From Arion vulgaris (taxonomy: Eukaryota; Mollusca; Gastropoda; Stylommatophora; Arionidae), in assembly GCA_020796225.1 (NCBI GenBank), contig CM036758.1, positions 66,415,274 to 66,479,273 on the forward strand: a stretch of DNA of 64,000 bases, written 5' to 3'. Under the pieces are notes generated by a model. The model made no database searches, was not told the origin of the DNA, and was given only the letters and a program-made list of their open reading frames with translations. Within the stretch, counting starts at the first letter, position 1. Every line of letters starts with the position of its first letter. Made by a program: the position numbers and the translations under genes. Shown here in pieces: positions 53,305-63,784 of the stretch.

Positions 53305-53560
53305 CTTTATAGAAGTGATGGGGGTGAAACGTTGTGATCTTGTGTGTACTTTTTTAAAGGCACTTTGTAAGCTGATATTCATGTTCGATAAGGCTGTTCT
53401 TGATGCCGTCGCTCCATCTTTTGCGTGGTCTTCCTCTTGCCTTGTACTCATTATACTTTTGTATGTGGCTCTCTGTGTTAGGCGATACCAGGGCATTCTG
53501 GTCAGGTGTCCAAACCATTTAATCTGTTGTTCAATGAGCCTCTGGATGTATTAAATCTCT
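53305..53560 (-). pseudogene. RTE-like LINE C-terminal fragment
   Basis: The minus strand reads LNEQQIKWFGHLTRMPWYRL, then QEEDHAKDGATASRTALSN. KWFGHLTRMP is the RTE C-terminal block. Similar in layout to 24115-24290. Confidence 0.7.
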
Positions 53561-53639
53561 ATAGACGACATCCACTCATATATACCATTCTAAATCTTCT
53601 GAAGCGTCGACTGAGTTTAGTAGACAGATCATCATCGAT

Positions 53640-53990
53640 GCACATTGAAGCACTTATTGGTATCTCCCTCATGATATCTCCCAACGTGTTGCGACTAACG
53701 ACATTAGTTGATTTACTATTTTTCTTTTGCTTCCAGCATAACGCTCTTGTCTTGATACAGTTTAAATTGATATTCTTGCCATTTGGTTAGTGTTGCAGAC
53801 TCACCATCATTCTTTAATTATCTTTCACAACATGACTTCCTGATGGCATTCACAATATGAGTCTGGGCCATCGTTCCCCAATGCCTACATAAGCCATGCT
53901 CGCAAGCCTCGTTCGTTTTACTTTACGACTGCGTGCCCTTGCACCAAAATAAAACAATTTTTTTTTTTAGCTATGACCTCATCAGAGACT
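53640..53990 (-). pseudogene. I-like LINE RNase H fragment
   Basis: The minus strand shows KTNEACEHGLCRHWGTMAQT and HIVNAIRKS, then gttgcagactcaccat and gcgactaacgacattagttg, paralleling 22960-23340. The PGH motif is lost. Confidence 0.6.
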
Positions 53991-54111
53991 GGCAATAAAA
54001 TCGTATTGTATTCTTAGCTCTTGTGTATAAGGTATAAGTGATTTCAATAGTATTGTATCTAATTGAGTGTTGGAAATTGTTATTGATAATTGTTATGTAC
54101 TGTACAACGAT

Positions 54112-54160
54112 GAGACTACTACTACTACTACCTCTACTGCTACTACGACTACTACTGAAG
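54112..54160. repeat. Imperfect (TAC)n microsatellite
   Basis: About 15 tac/cta/ctg steps. Confidence 0.85.
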
Positions 54161-54162
54161 AG

Positions 54163-54592
54163 TTCTCTGTGGCGTATAGGTTAGGTGTTTGTCTCTAGTG
54201 CCAAAGGTATCAAGTTCGCTCTCTCGTCGATCTGGAGATTTTTCCAGAAATTTCTGATCTCAGTGTAGGTGAGATCCAGTTACTAGTCCAACGGAGACGG
54301 ACGATAAAACCGCATATGCACCGCATTCTAGCTGACCACGTAAAAGAACTCTTGGTAGTTCACAGTAAAGAGAACAGCAGGCTGGAAAATCGCTACCCGT
54401 CAAAATTCATTAGGAAAATGGGAAAATATGTATACAAAAATATTTTCACTATCTTCTAAATTACATCAGGGACCCTCGCCGGTGCTACGGGGGTGATGCA
54501 TTGTCACTGAGATCTTCTGGTGTAAGGAAGAGATCGAAACACGCATGTCTACTCACTGAAGTGCAATAATGATGGTTCTATTAATCAATCAA
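54163..54592 (+). mobile_element. S4 SINE
   Basis: Head gttctctgtggcgtataggt and aggtatcaagttcgctctct (box B-like), body cagtgtaggtgagatccagt and gggaccctcgccggtgctac, tail ttaatcaatcaaa. Complete but diverged. Confidence 0.82.
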
Positions 54593-55095
54593 ACATATGA
54601 AAACGGGATCTTCAACTTTAGTTTGAAACTAGACTTTGTAGAAAATATATTCTCACGTTATCTCCCTGTAATTGATATACAATATGGAGTTATCTTCTCA
54701 CAAAAGGTTACATCCAATGAATCACAAACGGTATACTGTCTCTTGGATTAGAGGCCAACTCTGATAAACCACTTCCTGTCTACCTTTTGATGTTTCCACC
54801 TAAAATCTCCGTTGCACCGCTACACGTTTACCTTCAACCTTTTCCTCCCTGTTGTAATTGGCATGTCTACATTATATTCAATCACGCGTTGTTAGACATA
54901 GGATAATACCATATGCCCATCTGTTGTATGTCAGTACTATTTAGCTGACTCATCATTGCGGGTTGGTAGCATTAGCAGTTGTTAAGCTAACAATAAATGT
55001 CATTTGTCATGTGTCAATTTATTTTCCCACACGATGTCACTAATGCACTTGGTCATCATTAAACATGATTTTGTCATAGAAATGTTTTTTCTTGT
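54593..55095. other. Unassigned stretch
   Basis: No gene recognised. Confidence 0.4.
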
Positions 55096-55099
55096 TTTA

Positions 55100-55665
55100 C
55101 TATTTTCTATTCTCATTTATCAGAAGTCAGAATTAGGTTTCTTGGCTAGAGAGCAGGGTAGGGTTATTGCAAGGCGTGATGGAGAATACAGGACAATTAC
55201 TTCCAGTATGAGTATGGAGTATGAGACCGTTACTGATGCCCTCCATTGGCGTTCTATGACTCCGTTTACTGGGACCGTTGTTGTTTCTGAGTCTCAGTCG
55301 ATGCTTCGAAGATACATTCTTCTTCTTCTTCTTTGCGTTCGGCTTCGTATGCTCGTCTAAATCATGAGATGGGTTGCCTCTATGAAGCTGCATGTCAGTT
55401 GGAGTTCTTCGAGTTCCCTATAGCTTGGTCTGTAAGCTTTGTTCATGAGGCATGTTTCATTTCGTTGGTGTATGTATGATGGACATGACTGCAGGATGTG
55501 CTCTGGAGTCTGTGTTTCTACGGAAGATACAGAATGATAGGTATGAGTGGATGACGTCTATAGAGGTTTCCAATCTCCAGAGACTCACGTGGATATACTG
55601 TTCTGGGCATGCAAGTGTTCGTGGCAACGAGAGAGCAAACATGTTTGCATTGATCTTGCGTTAGG
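55100..55665 (+). pseudogene. Ib LINE RNase H domain, split by a J4 LINE end
   Basis: 55130-55316: GFLAREQGRVIARRDGEYRT, TSSMSMEYETVTDALHW (Glu present), VVVSESQSMLRR (the usual SDS is SES). 55523-55664: KIQNDRYEWMTSIEVSNLQR, TWIYCSGHASVRGNERANMF, with the His kept and NERAD changed to NERAN. The two parts rejoin across the 206-bp insertion. Confidence 0.82.
55308..55531 (-). mobile_element. J4 LINE 3' end with TSD
   Basis: The insert 55317-55522 is flanked by gaagataca (55308-55316, 55523-55531). On the minus strand it encodes ETQTPEHILQSCPSYIHQRN and CSFIEATHLMI followed by a stop, a Jockey-like Cys-tail, and ends gccgaacgcaaagaagaag. That end is almost the same as the S2 SINE end. Confidence 0.88.
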
Positions 55666-55669
55666 GATT

Positions 55670-55945
55670 TCCAGCAAGTGGTGTCTATATCGAATCATTT
55701 CAGAGACACTTTAAGAGTGTCTTTAAAGCGTTTTTCTGTCCACCAGCAGAACGTCTGCCCCTTCAAGCTCGCCATACATCAACTGTTTTGGGATGCATTT
55801 TTCAGGCATCCGAGCAACGAGACCGGCCCATTTCACTTGGGCCTTCTGCAACATTGTGTTGACGCTTGGAATCTTTGCTCTTATGATAACTTCGGTATCT
55901 GGAATTGTTTCATGCCAATGTTAGTCCCGCTGTTAAGTTGAACGT
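55670..55945 (-). pseudogene. RTEh LINE C-terminal fragment
   Basis: The minus strand reads IIRAKIPSVNTMLQKAQVKW, AGLVARMPEKCIPKQLMYGE, then VDR and KDTLKVSLK. This WAGHV.RMP..R+PKQ...GEL...KD.LK pattern defines one RTE-like group. A related fragment is at 63785-64000. Confidence 0.8.
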
Positions 55946-56059
55946 GCAAAAGAAACATTGGCAGTATAAAATCGAAATAATTGAACTGTAAATCTACTGT
56001 CTAGCCAACACAATCATTAATAAATAAACACCATTGACATGATTGTTCATCATCAAGAA

Positions 56060-56165
56060 AATTGCATCGTGGACACTAGCCCGTGCTACAGAGCTCGTGT
56101 TTTGTAATGCTTGCAAAAGATCAAAGCATGCATGATTATACGCCACAGTATGATGATGATGTTCA
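56060..56165 (+). mobile_element. S6 or S4 SINE fragment
   Basis: agcccgtgctacagagctcg followed by tgttttgtaatgc resembles the ctacggagttcgtgttttgt block shared by S4 and S6. Confidence 0.4.
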
Positions 56166-56199
56166 TAGCAATCACGCAATTTCATTATGTAATCACGAG

Positions 56200-56288
56200 T
56201 GGGTGGGACGGGTTAGCATAATACGTTAGCGTTCGATTATCGACATGAACTTATGAGGGTTATGAGTTCAATCCCACACTCAACATTC
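56200..56288 (+). mobile_element. tRNA-like SINE head
   Basis: gggacgggttagcataatac fits a degenerate box A; ttatgagttcaatcccacac fits box B (gagttcaatcc). It sits directly before an RTEb-related 3' end. Confidence 0.5.
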
Positions 56289-56314
56289 CACGCGCGAGGA
56301 AAAGAATTGATCCT

Positions 56315-56612
56315 CCGACCTTCAGAACAAATCAATGAGATCAAGATACAGAGAAAGCTTATCGTCAATATAAGAAAGAGGCAGTCATCATTTTTCGGGC
56401 ATGTGATGAGGAGGGGCGGTTTAGAACACATTGTAACAACCTGTAAAATCGAGAGTAGACGAGTCAGAGGAAGACAGAGAGAGAAAATTTTGAATAGCCT
56501 GACTTCATGGCACGGTAGAGCGTCAACATCTGAGTTGATAGAAAACACCAACGACAGAGATTTATGGAGATCCACGATCGCCTACGCCAGCCGGCACGGC
56601 ACCTGATGATGA
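56315..56612 (+). pseudogene. RTEb-related LINE 3' end
   Basis: Encodes EIKIQRKLIVNIRKRQSSFF, then GHVMRRGGLEHIVTTCKIES and RRVRGRQREKILNSLTSWHG, and ends cggcacggcacctgatgatg. The GHVMRR...RGRQREK block is the RTE C-terminus. Here the frame is still open for 117 codons. Confidence 0.82.
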
Positions 56613-56619
56613 TGACATT

Positions 56620-57115
56620 CAGCACATTAGTTCTAGAAATTGAAGACATTAACTTTAAACCCCAAGGTCTGAAAATGCTGTTGGATTTATATATCATCAT
56701 GAGTGTACATAGGTAAAGCTTCGTTTGATGTGCACATATATTTACAATGCTCAGAGCGTTTGCAGTCTGTTGTGTTGGCTGTCGCTGTCATCCACTTGTA
56801 TTTGCACAAGCCGCTGTTGTCTACATAACTGCGCTTGGTAGATTTGCTTAAGTCTGTGCCCTCCTCACAGCCAAGTTGTGGAAGTCAAGAGAGCAACATA
56901 ACTACTGCACCTAGTGGTGTGTTTACATTCTCTAATAGATAAAGTATGTTCGTGTAAATTATACAATAGAGAAGGAGACTGTAATATGTTTCGATGTCTC
57001 TGACAGAGGACTACTACTGCTATAAGTAACATAAAGCATGCAATCAATTTGTCAATGCCACTCTATTTTGAGCAAAGCTTGGCATCAATATAGACATAGT
57101 GTGAATTTTGGTCAA
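56620..57115. other. Unassigned stretch
   Basis: No gene recognised. Confidence 0.4.
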
Positions 57116-57117
57116 AG

Positions 57118-57365
57118 TTAATTGCATATCCTTTACGGGATTTTGCAAATCCACCCCAGCTTTTTAACGCTGTTTGTAATTTTCCTAGGCGTTATTACGT
57201 TCAGTAGTTTGCCATTGCTTTCTGAACGGGTGGTACCATCGTCCTTTGTAAAAATCCACGCGAAACAATTTGCAACCAAACTGTCTGCAGTGTGATTCAA
57301 ACTCAGAACGTCAGGATTAATAGACCGATTCGCTATCCCCTAAACCACAGACGCCAACAGTTAAC
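57118..57365 (-). mobile_element. S5 SINE with best-preserved tRNA-like head
   Basis: On the minus strand: ggcgtctgtggtttagggga (box A), ttctgagtttgaatcacact (box B), then gtggatttttacaaagga, cagaaagcaatggcaaacta and ggatatgcaat at the end. Confidence 0.75.
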
Positions 57366-57666
57366 AAAGCAACATAGACACATCATCAGTGTGTGTGTGT
57401 GATTATATATCTACAGTAGCACGTTATGCACACCGTTATGTGTGACAAAATGAGAATACATCAACCAACACAGTACAGGAGGTTTTAGTCTAAACACACT
57501 GAAATACATGATTAGGAGAAGATCCAAGCAATTATGGATATGTCTGATGTGTGATAAAGATAATCCTCAAATGAACAATAAGCACAATAAATATTTCTTA
57601 GCTTATTCCTTATGGAATAAACTGTTGGAACTAGTCAAACGCCACTAAAATATATTCTTGTCTGCT
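57366..57666. other. Unassigned stretch
   Basis: No gene recognised; a short (GT)n run lies at about 57389-57400. Confidence 0.4.
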
Positions 57667-57667
57667 G

Positions 57668-57850
57668 CAGTTTCAAATATCTTCAATACACTTTGGACAT
57701 GTCCATAGGTGTTCCGATCTCCATGGCAATATCTCCAACAGCGTCCAAGGATGAACCGTACCAGTTCGATGTTGACTGACGAGTCTACTTATATACCTGT
57801 TGTTCTGTTCTTTTCTAGTCACTTCAATCCTTAATTCAAACTCTTGTAAT
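57668..57850 (-). mobile_element. Ia LINE 3' end
   Basis: Reads gtttcaaatatcttcaatac, cataggtgttccgatctcca, gatgttgactgacgagtcta, the reverse of 43150-43308. Confidence 0.85.
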
Positions 57851-58166
57851 ATCGCAGTTGAGGTAGATTGGTTTAGATAAATATCCTCTTTGGGGACACT
57901 ATGATGGCGTTCAGAATTCAGCTAACTAACCATTGGCTGACAGCCCCCTTTCTCCCGCGATGGCGCAGCAAGCTAGTCTGTTCTTTCATTGCTATCGACA
58001 CCCATGTGTCCCATTGTATCTCCTAAACCAACATTTGTATTGTATTGTTTTCTTTTTGTCCTGCTCTCAACAAATATTTTTCTGTTATCACAGTTGGTCA
58101 TCAGATGTGCAGTATGCGGCATTAGTTTGTGAATGTATGCAGTTTAGATGTAATATTAAGACATGT
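57851..58166. other. Unassigned stretch
   Basis: No gene recognised. Confidence 0.4.
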
Positions 58167-58167
58167 A

Positions 58168-58532
58168 TATTTCTCAACATCTTGAGATGTGGATATATAG
58201 AAGAATAAGCAGAGTTTCATGGACAGAAAAACAGACAAATAAACAAGTTTTAGGAAAACTAGGCATGAAGAAACAATTATTAAGAGAAATAAAATTCAGA
58301 CATGTAGTTTGGACACATAAAAAGACATGACGCCATGATAAAATCTTTACTAGAGGGGAAAGTTGAGGGGGAAGAGCAAGAGGAAGACAGAGAGATAAGT
58401 GGGAGGAAACTTTAAGAAATGGACAGGTTACAGTCTGGCAGTGTGCAACACCAAGGCGAAAGACAGAGGATGCTGGAGATTCATTGCAACCAACCTTCGA
58501 TGTGGAGACGGCACCTGATGATGATTTCTCAA
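58168..58532 (+). pseudogene. RTEb LINE 3' end
   Basis: Very similar to 27030-27390: gagatgtggatatatagaag, tttcatggacagaaaaacag, aaactttaagaaatggacag, gagacggcacctgatgatga. 5'-truncated. Confidence 0.88.
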
Positions 58533-58912
58533 CATTTTCCACCAGTGTTTCTCGTAATTCCCGCGAGTATTTACTCCGACTTTAGATGTACTTGTAATTT
58601 TGATCCCCAAGTACAGGATCACCATTCCCTGTAGTCTAACCGTTATACCATGGGATAATTGTGTCCCAAGCTTGCCTCGAATACATGCATTTCCAAGGAA
58701 ACGTGGTCGCTGTTGCAGTGTGTTATCAACGTTGATATAGACAACTCCTACTAAATACACATGATACTCAAAGTGTAGACTTGACTTTCATCTAATTTGT
58801 GTAGAACATGCGCCGCAAACACATCCTTTATAGATCGACATATCTAACTAATCATTGGCAGGAAGAAAGAAGAATTCAGGTTTCCAGTATTTTGGAGGCA
58901 CACAATCAACTG
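58533..58912. other. Unassigned stretch
   Basis: No gene recognised. Confidence 0.4.
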
Positions 58913-58914
58913 TC

Positions 58915-59170
58915 ATCATCAGCAGGTGCCGTGCCGGCTGGCGTAGGCGATCACTGATCTTCACAAGTATCTGGTGTTTGCTATCATCTCTGATATTAAC
59001 GTTTATCCGTGCCATGAAGTCAGGCTATCCAAAATGTTCTTGCTCTGTCTTCCCGTCTTATCTCCCCTCTATTTTATCGGTTCTCACAATGTGTTCTAAA
59101 CTTCCCTTTCTCATCATATGTCCGAAAATGATGACTGCCTCTTTCTTAAATTGTTGATAAGCTTTCTCTT
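58915..59170 (-). pseudogene. RTEb-related LINE 3' end
   Basis: Reverse of the 56315-56612 type: catcatcagcaggtgccgtg, ccggctggcgtaggcgatca, tctcacaatgtgttctaaac. The tail sequence is the same. Confidence 0.8.
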
Positions 59171-59600
59171 TTTCTTGAATTCATTCAACACCTCAACATT
59201 CGTGATTTTAGCGTCCATGTGATTCTCATCTTCACTTTACAATTCTTCAGATGAAATACATCTAGTTCTGTACTCTACACGTTCAAAAACAGAACAAGTT
59301 TTGACACTTTTAGAGTCAACTGGATTAGCAAGTCTAAACAATATTGACATTGTGTTCCTGGCTTTGCGGCCCTGTAGTTTCACTATCCCATTCATTCTTG
59401 GCCAGGCAGAGAACAAAGAAAAGGTGCAAACTGAAACAGTTTTCGTCTCAGATTATCCTCTTAAATGAGAAGTAAGGTACAATCCCTTCTTCACAGCTTG
59501 CAGGTGAACGACTTGTTTGGGGAGAAATGTTTTGTTGAAGATCGGCGGCGGATACAAATATCAGCCTTCGAATATGGCAATGAATCAATACAAGCAAACG
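59171..59600. other. Unassigned stretch
   Basis: No gene recognised. Confidence 0.4.
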
Positions 59601-59604
59601 CCCG

Positions 59605-59862
59605 CGTGTTGCCAGGGCTTTCAAGGGGAGCAAAGAACAGTAACACTGAGACCTATACGGCATGTCGTAAGAGGTGACTGAGGTAGGGGCTAGGGAATCT
59701 ACCCTAGTAAATAAAAACGTCGCATAAATCGGATGCGCTAGCCTACTTGTAGGTGCATAACTGGTACCACGTACAATCGCTCGATGGCTTGGATAACACA
59801 TAGATCACAAAGAGTGGTTAACAAGTGGTTCATATGAAGTGTTTGAAGAAGAACTCAAGCAT
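59605..59862 (+). mobile_element. S1 SINE
   Basis: Reads ggggagcaaagaacagtaac, catgtcgtaagaggtgactg, cgctagcctacttgtaggtg, gtgcataactggtacc, ending gtgtttgaagaagaa. Its tail is the first unit of a 42-bp array. Confidence 0.85.
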
Positions 59863-59955
59863 ATTCGAAGTTCATATGAAGTGTTTGAAGAAGAACTCAA
59901 GCATATTCGAAGTTCATATGAAGTATTTGAAGAAGAACTCAAGCATATTCGAAAG
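59829..59955. repeat. 42-bp array of SINE tail plus flank, 3 copies
   Basis: Each unit contains gttcatatgaagtgtttgaa, gaagaactcaagcatattcg. The first part is the S1 3' end; the second (ctcaagcatattcg) is the sequence just outside it. Confidence 0.93.
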
Positions 59956-59984
59956 ACAATGGTCACCAACGGTGTTTCGGACAT

Positions 59985-60150
59985 TTAATGAGAATGGAAT
60001 ACAACCAACAACCAATAACATCATACAGTAAAATGAGATCAGGTGCTAGAGTGAAAGGAAGACCACGCACAAGATGGATAGACAATATCCATACAACAAG
60101 GGCGACTCATTTGGCCCTGGAACGGAAATGTGACCACACATTCATATTAA
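59985..60150 (+). pseudogene. RTE-like LINE fragment
   Basis: Encodes VKGRPRTRWIDNIHTTRATH, the GRPRTRW block of RTE-like C-termini, and little more. Confidence 0.65.
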
Positions 60151-60269
60151 TCTCCCTACACACTTGAAGATGTTTTGAATATAATCTTGTAGGAGTAGAA
60201 CTATCCATATAACATTATTCAACTAATGGATTCTCTGAAAGGAGTTCATTCTTATTTTTCATTTGTATT

Positions 60270-60745
60270 GGCCTGTACGCTCTGGTACTAAGAGCGTGCA
60301 TATTCCCATTGGCAACGTATAGGTGTGAAGCATGGACATTTAATAAAGCAGTGTACACATATATGTAGGGTTTTGAATATAGGTGTTACAGAAGAGTCCT
60401 TCGTATATCTTGGACAGAGAAGAGAGCAAATATACCTTTCCATTACACAGAAAGAATTCAAAATTAAAGAAAACTGGCTGATGCTACAAATAAGAAAGAG
60501 AAAATTGAGATATTTTGGACATATAAAAAGACATGAAGGACTGGAGAATACCATCATGGAAGGAGGCATACCGGCAAAGATAAGATGAGGAAGACCACGG
60601 AGAAGATAAATTCAGGATGTAATTGATGGATGAACATGGCGTCTGCAGAGGCAGGACATCTGACCTATGAGAGAGAGAAATTAGGAGGACTGTTGGGGTG
60701 GCTTTGTTCTGTTCAGGACAAGCTATCTGATGATGACACGCTCTG
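60270..60745 (+). pseudogene. RTEc LINE 3' end
   Basis: In parts: ALVLRACIFPLATYRCEAWT, then KENWLMLQIRKRKLRYFGHI followed by KRHEGLENTIMEGGIPAKIR, then a 3' UTR with ggaagaccacggagaagata, gaggcaggacatctgaccta and a (GAT)n tail. Fullest RTEc copy in the window. Confidence 0.82.
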
Positions 60746-60839
60746 ATATAACCAAAGAAGGTTGGTCATTAGGTTGAAAGAAGCGTGCCTCTGCTTACAG
60801 AGGCTTTAATTCCCAACGCAATAAAAACTATCGATGTCA

Positions 60840-60980
60840 GAGAAGACTGCAGTAAGACTATGTAGCATCGGCGAAACACGTAATAAAAAAAGTACTGTAG
60901 TTTAAGTACAACAACAAGATACAGCGACGTTGAAATCAAAAGGCCTTTTATAAAGCAAACGATTCAAAAGAAGCAGCAAA
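60840..60980 (-). mobile_element. PLE 3' tail
   Basis: Reads gaagactgcagtaagactat, cggcgaaacacgtaataaaa, aagatacagcgacg, aaaaggccttttataaagca. The hairpin region is degraded. Confidence 0.7.
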
Positions 60981-61040
60981 GAAACTCAGACTCCTATACG
61001 GCAACCTGTATGAAGTAGATTCAGAAGAAACTGAGCACAG

Positions 61041-61149
61041 ATTAGTCTGTCAGTATTGATGTAGACTCAGTAGAAATTAAACACATTAGTCTGTCAGTAT
61101 TGATGTAGACTCAGTAGAAATTAAACACATTAGTCTGTCAGTATTGATA
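61041..61149. repeat. 44-bp tandem repeat, about 2.5 copies
   Basis: Units of attagtctgtcagtattgat followed by gtagactcagtagaaattaa and acac, nearly identical. Confidence 0.92.
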
Positions 61150-62095
61150 TCAGTGCCTCGTGATCATTTGTTTGTGGCAGAACACATTTTCGAAATCATG
61201 GTTTGGGGTTGTAATGTTTAATTTATAAAAATAATACATTACACATTATTGTGGGCCGGCCAGTGTAATGAACGCCATTGATGGTATGATTCAGAAGAAA
61301 TTGAACACATATGAGCCAGTCAGAATAGATATGATGTAGATTCAGTAACCAATAAGCACCCATTATAACACAGGGACCTTTGAACTCTACTGATAGCGGC
61401 TGATGTTATGACGATGTTAAACTGAAACAATAATAAACAGACACACTTGAAACAAGTACAAGTTAGTTAACTAACACTAAAACAAACAAGTGGTCAGACA
61501 TCTACATAAATGCTTATAATGTGGAGAATAAAACCGGACTCACGTCTTCTGTATCATTATTATATTCCTTTCACAAGAAGTCGTCCCTTATTTTAACAAC
61601 AAATCAAGCAAGTACACATCATTGCGACACACTACTAACTACAGTCTGTGTTGTTAGATTGAAAACTGTTCAAACTTTTCAACTTACCTTCGATTTGATC
61701 CATTTTGTGGACTTGTCATTCCGGTTTCATATCCAATATAGTGAATCGGTCATTATCCAAGCATTGTGTAAACTAATATTCATTTGTTGTATACACACTT
61801 TATTTCACATAAATTCCAGCACAGTTATATCTGCGGAGATACCTTCTAGATACTGAGATAGTAAAAGTACAACAAAACTTTGTATATGGGTCTGGTGCGT
61901 ACCCTCCAGACCGAGTGTTGATATTTTTCTAACAAGCTGACAGCGCGAACACACACACCACTCGCTTACTCTTCCTGACACCGTTCTACGCGCGCTGAGA
62001 GGTCCTTTTAGCCAATCGTGCTGCAGCAATTGAATGTGCTTTGATATTTTGGTTTACGTGGAGCGAAGGTAATGTGTACTGTTAGGGGAACTTAT
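61150..62095. other. Unassigned stretch
   Basis: No gene recognised. The 111-codon frame at 61521-61856 has no visible domain and its codon use looks random. Confidence 0.45.
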
Positions 62096-62096
62096 C

Positions 62097-62892
62097 ACAT
62101 TAACTTCTTCTTCTTCTTTTGTCGTCACACTGCTACCGGGTTGTTGCCCAGTTTCGTGGTTTTCTGTTTTGTCTTGCGCTGTTCTGGTGGCTTGTGTGAT
62201 TGTTATCTTTGCTCTTTCACAGGATTCTGCTACGCCATCTTACCATCTTTTCCGTGGTCTTCCTCTTGCCTTCTTTCCCGATGTTCTGTTGTAGAAGACT
62301 CTGTATACTGTGGAGTTTGGATGCATTCTTATTAAGTGGCCAAACCACTTCATTCTTTTTTATCTATGTAATTCAAGCAAGGTTTTGTGCCAACTTTCTT
62401 TCTTATGCTGATGTTGGTGATTCTGTCTTTTCTTGTGTTGTTGGTAACTTTTCGCAGGCAACGCATTTCACATGTAGTTATTTTTGTGACTGCGCTTTGC
62501 TCAATGTCCATGTTTGGCTCTGGTAACACAAAGTAGGTATAAAATGCTGTTGATCATCTGTTGCTTAGCTGCCTGTGAAATTTTGGGTACCTCAACAGTG
62601 AGACTAGCTGGTAGGTTACAGCATTTGCTTTTTGCACTCTAACCTCTATCTCTCTATCCAGTTTTCCGTCTTCTGTGAATATGCTTCCTAAGTATTTGAA
62701 TTCTTTCACTTGGTTTATTTTAGTGCCATTGACATGGATGTCTAGATTATTATGTTTTCTTCCCATATTCATTATTTCTGTTTTAGTGTTGTTGATTTTC
62801 ATGTCATGTTTTACACAATTTTTGTTTAAGGTGTCAATATGATGTAGATCTTGTCCATTTTGATGTATCAGGCACAGTTAAAAACATTAACT
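62097..62892 (-). pseudogene. RTEa LINE 3' end with 9-bp TSD
   Basis: The insert 62106-62883 (778 bp) is flanked by acattaact at 62097-62105 and 62884-62892. The minus strand encodes MKINNTKTEIMNMGRKHNNL, EFKYLGSIFTEDGKLDREIE, then, after frame changes, the KWFGHL and RGRPRKRW blocks. It is close to 22010-22753. The GAA tail is present. Confidence 0.92.
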
Positions 62893-62975
62893 AGCAAACT
62901 ATAATGTGGAGGAGTTATTGCTCTTCTAGTGGTACTTTTGTGTGGTAGGTATATGAAAGTGTTCTGAAATTTGTG

Positions 62976-63650
62976 ACTCTGTGGTGTAGAGGTTAGCTAC
63001 TCGTCTCTCGTGCCAAAGGTATCAGGTTCGTTCCCTCGTGGAGACATATGGATATTTTTCCAGAGATCCCTGATCTCAGTGTGTGCGCCCCTGTGGTTAC
63101 CGGGGCCCAAATTTGGGTGTAAAGAATAGAACCACTGTTACCTACAACGCATGTCGTAAGAGGCGACTAATGATGTTGGGCGTGTGACTAGCTACTCCAC
63201 ACCGTAAAAAACACTAGATGGCTACAGAACGGAGAGCGAACCGAGTAAACGCTGGATGAAACCGGACCCATCGGCGAAGTATAAGCACCAGAGCTCAAAA
63301 TGGTGCTGAAGATGTGACGTAAAACACACCAATGCTAAAACTGCACGAATCAGATTTCCACATGAATAGAATTTATGGGGAAATCTGGTACCTCGGTCTG
63401 GGCGGTGATCGCGAGAGAGAGAGAGAGATCTCAGTGTAGGTGAGATCGAGTTCCTAGTCCTATCAGAAACAGACGATAAAACATTGGTTCCGTGTTCAAT
63501 TTGAGCAAGTATAAGAACCATTGGCAGTTCAAAATCGAGAAGTTCAGGCTGGAAAGCCACTGCCTGAGCAAAATTCATTAGAAAAGATTGAGCAAATATG
63601 AATCTGCTCAAAGTGCTAAGAAGTCGATTTAGTAACCAATAACAGCTAAA
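62976..63650 (+). mobile_element. S4 SINE, split by S3
   Basis: S4 head and first body part 62976-63082 (gtggtgtagaggttagctac, aggtatcaggttcgttccct) and second part 63438-63650 (gatcgagttcctagtcctat, cagttcaaaatcgagaagtt). The AATC tail is not obvious. Confidence 0.85.
63072..63437 (+). mobile_element. S3 SINE inserted in S4, with 11-bp TSD
   Basis: The insert 63083-63426 has gatctcagtgt on both sides (63072-63082, 63427-63437). It carries gcccctgtggttaccgggg, the central domain catgtcgtaagaggcgacta, ggctacagaacggagagcga and a (GA)n tail at 63413-63426. It has about 25 bp near 63330-63355 that the 435-744 copy lacks. Confidence 0.95.
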
Positions 63651-63784
63651 TACTTAGACACAATTTTGACAAGAAATAAATGAAATAACAAAAGGTGGAC
63701 ATTTTTATGAAATTTATTACAAAAGTTAGTGTAAGTGACTTTACATATCTTCATCAGTAATCTACCATGTTCAGGCTCGCCATC

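Noticed and set aside
61521..61856. 111-codon frame as a host gene
   Set aside because: No domain, no homologous copy in the window, and composition like that of random AT-rich DNA.
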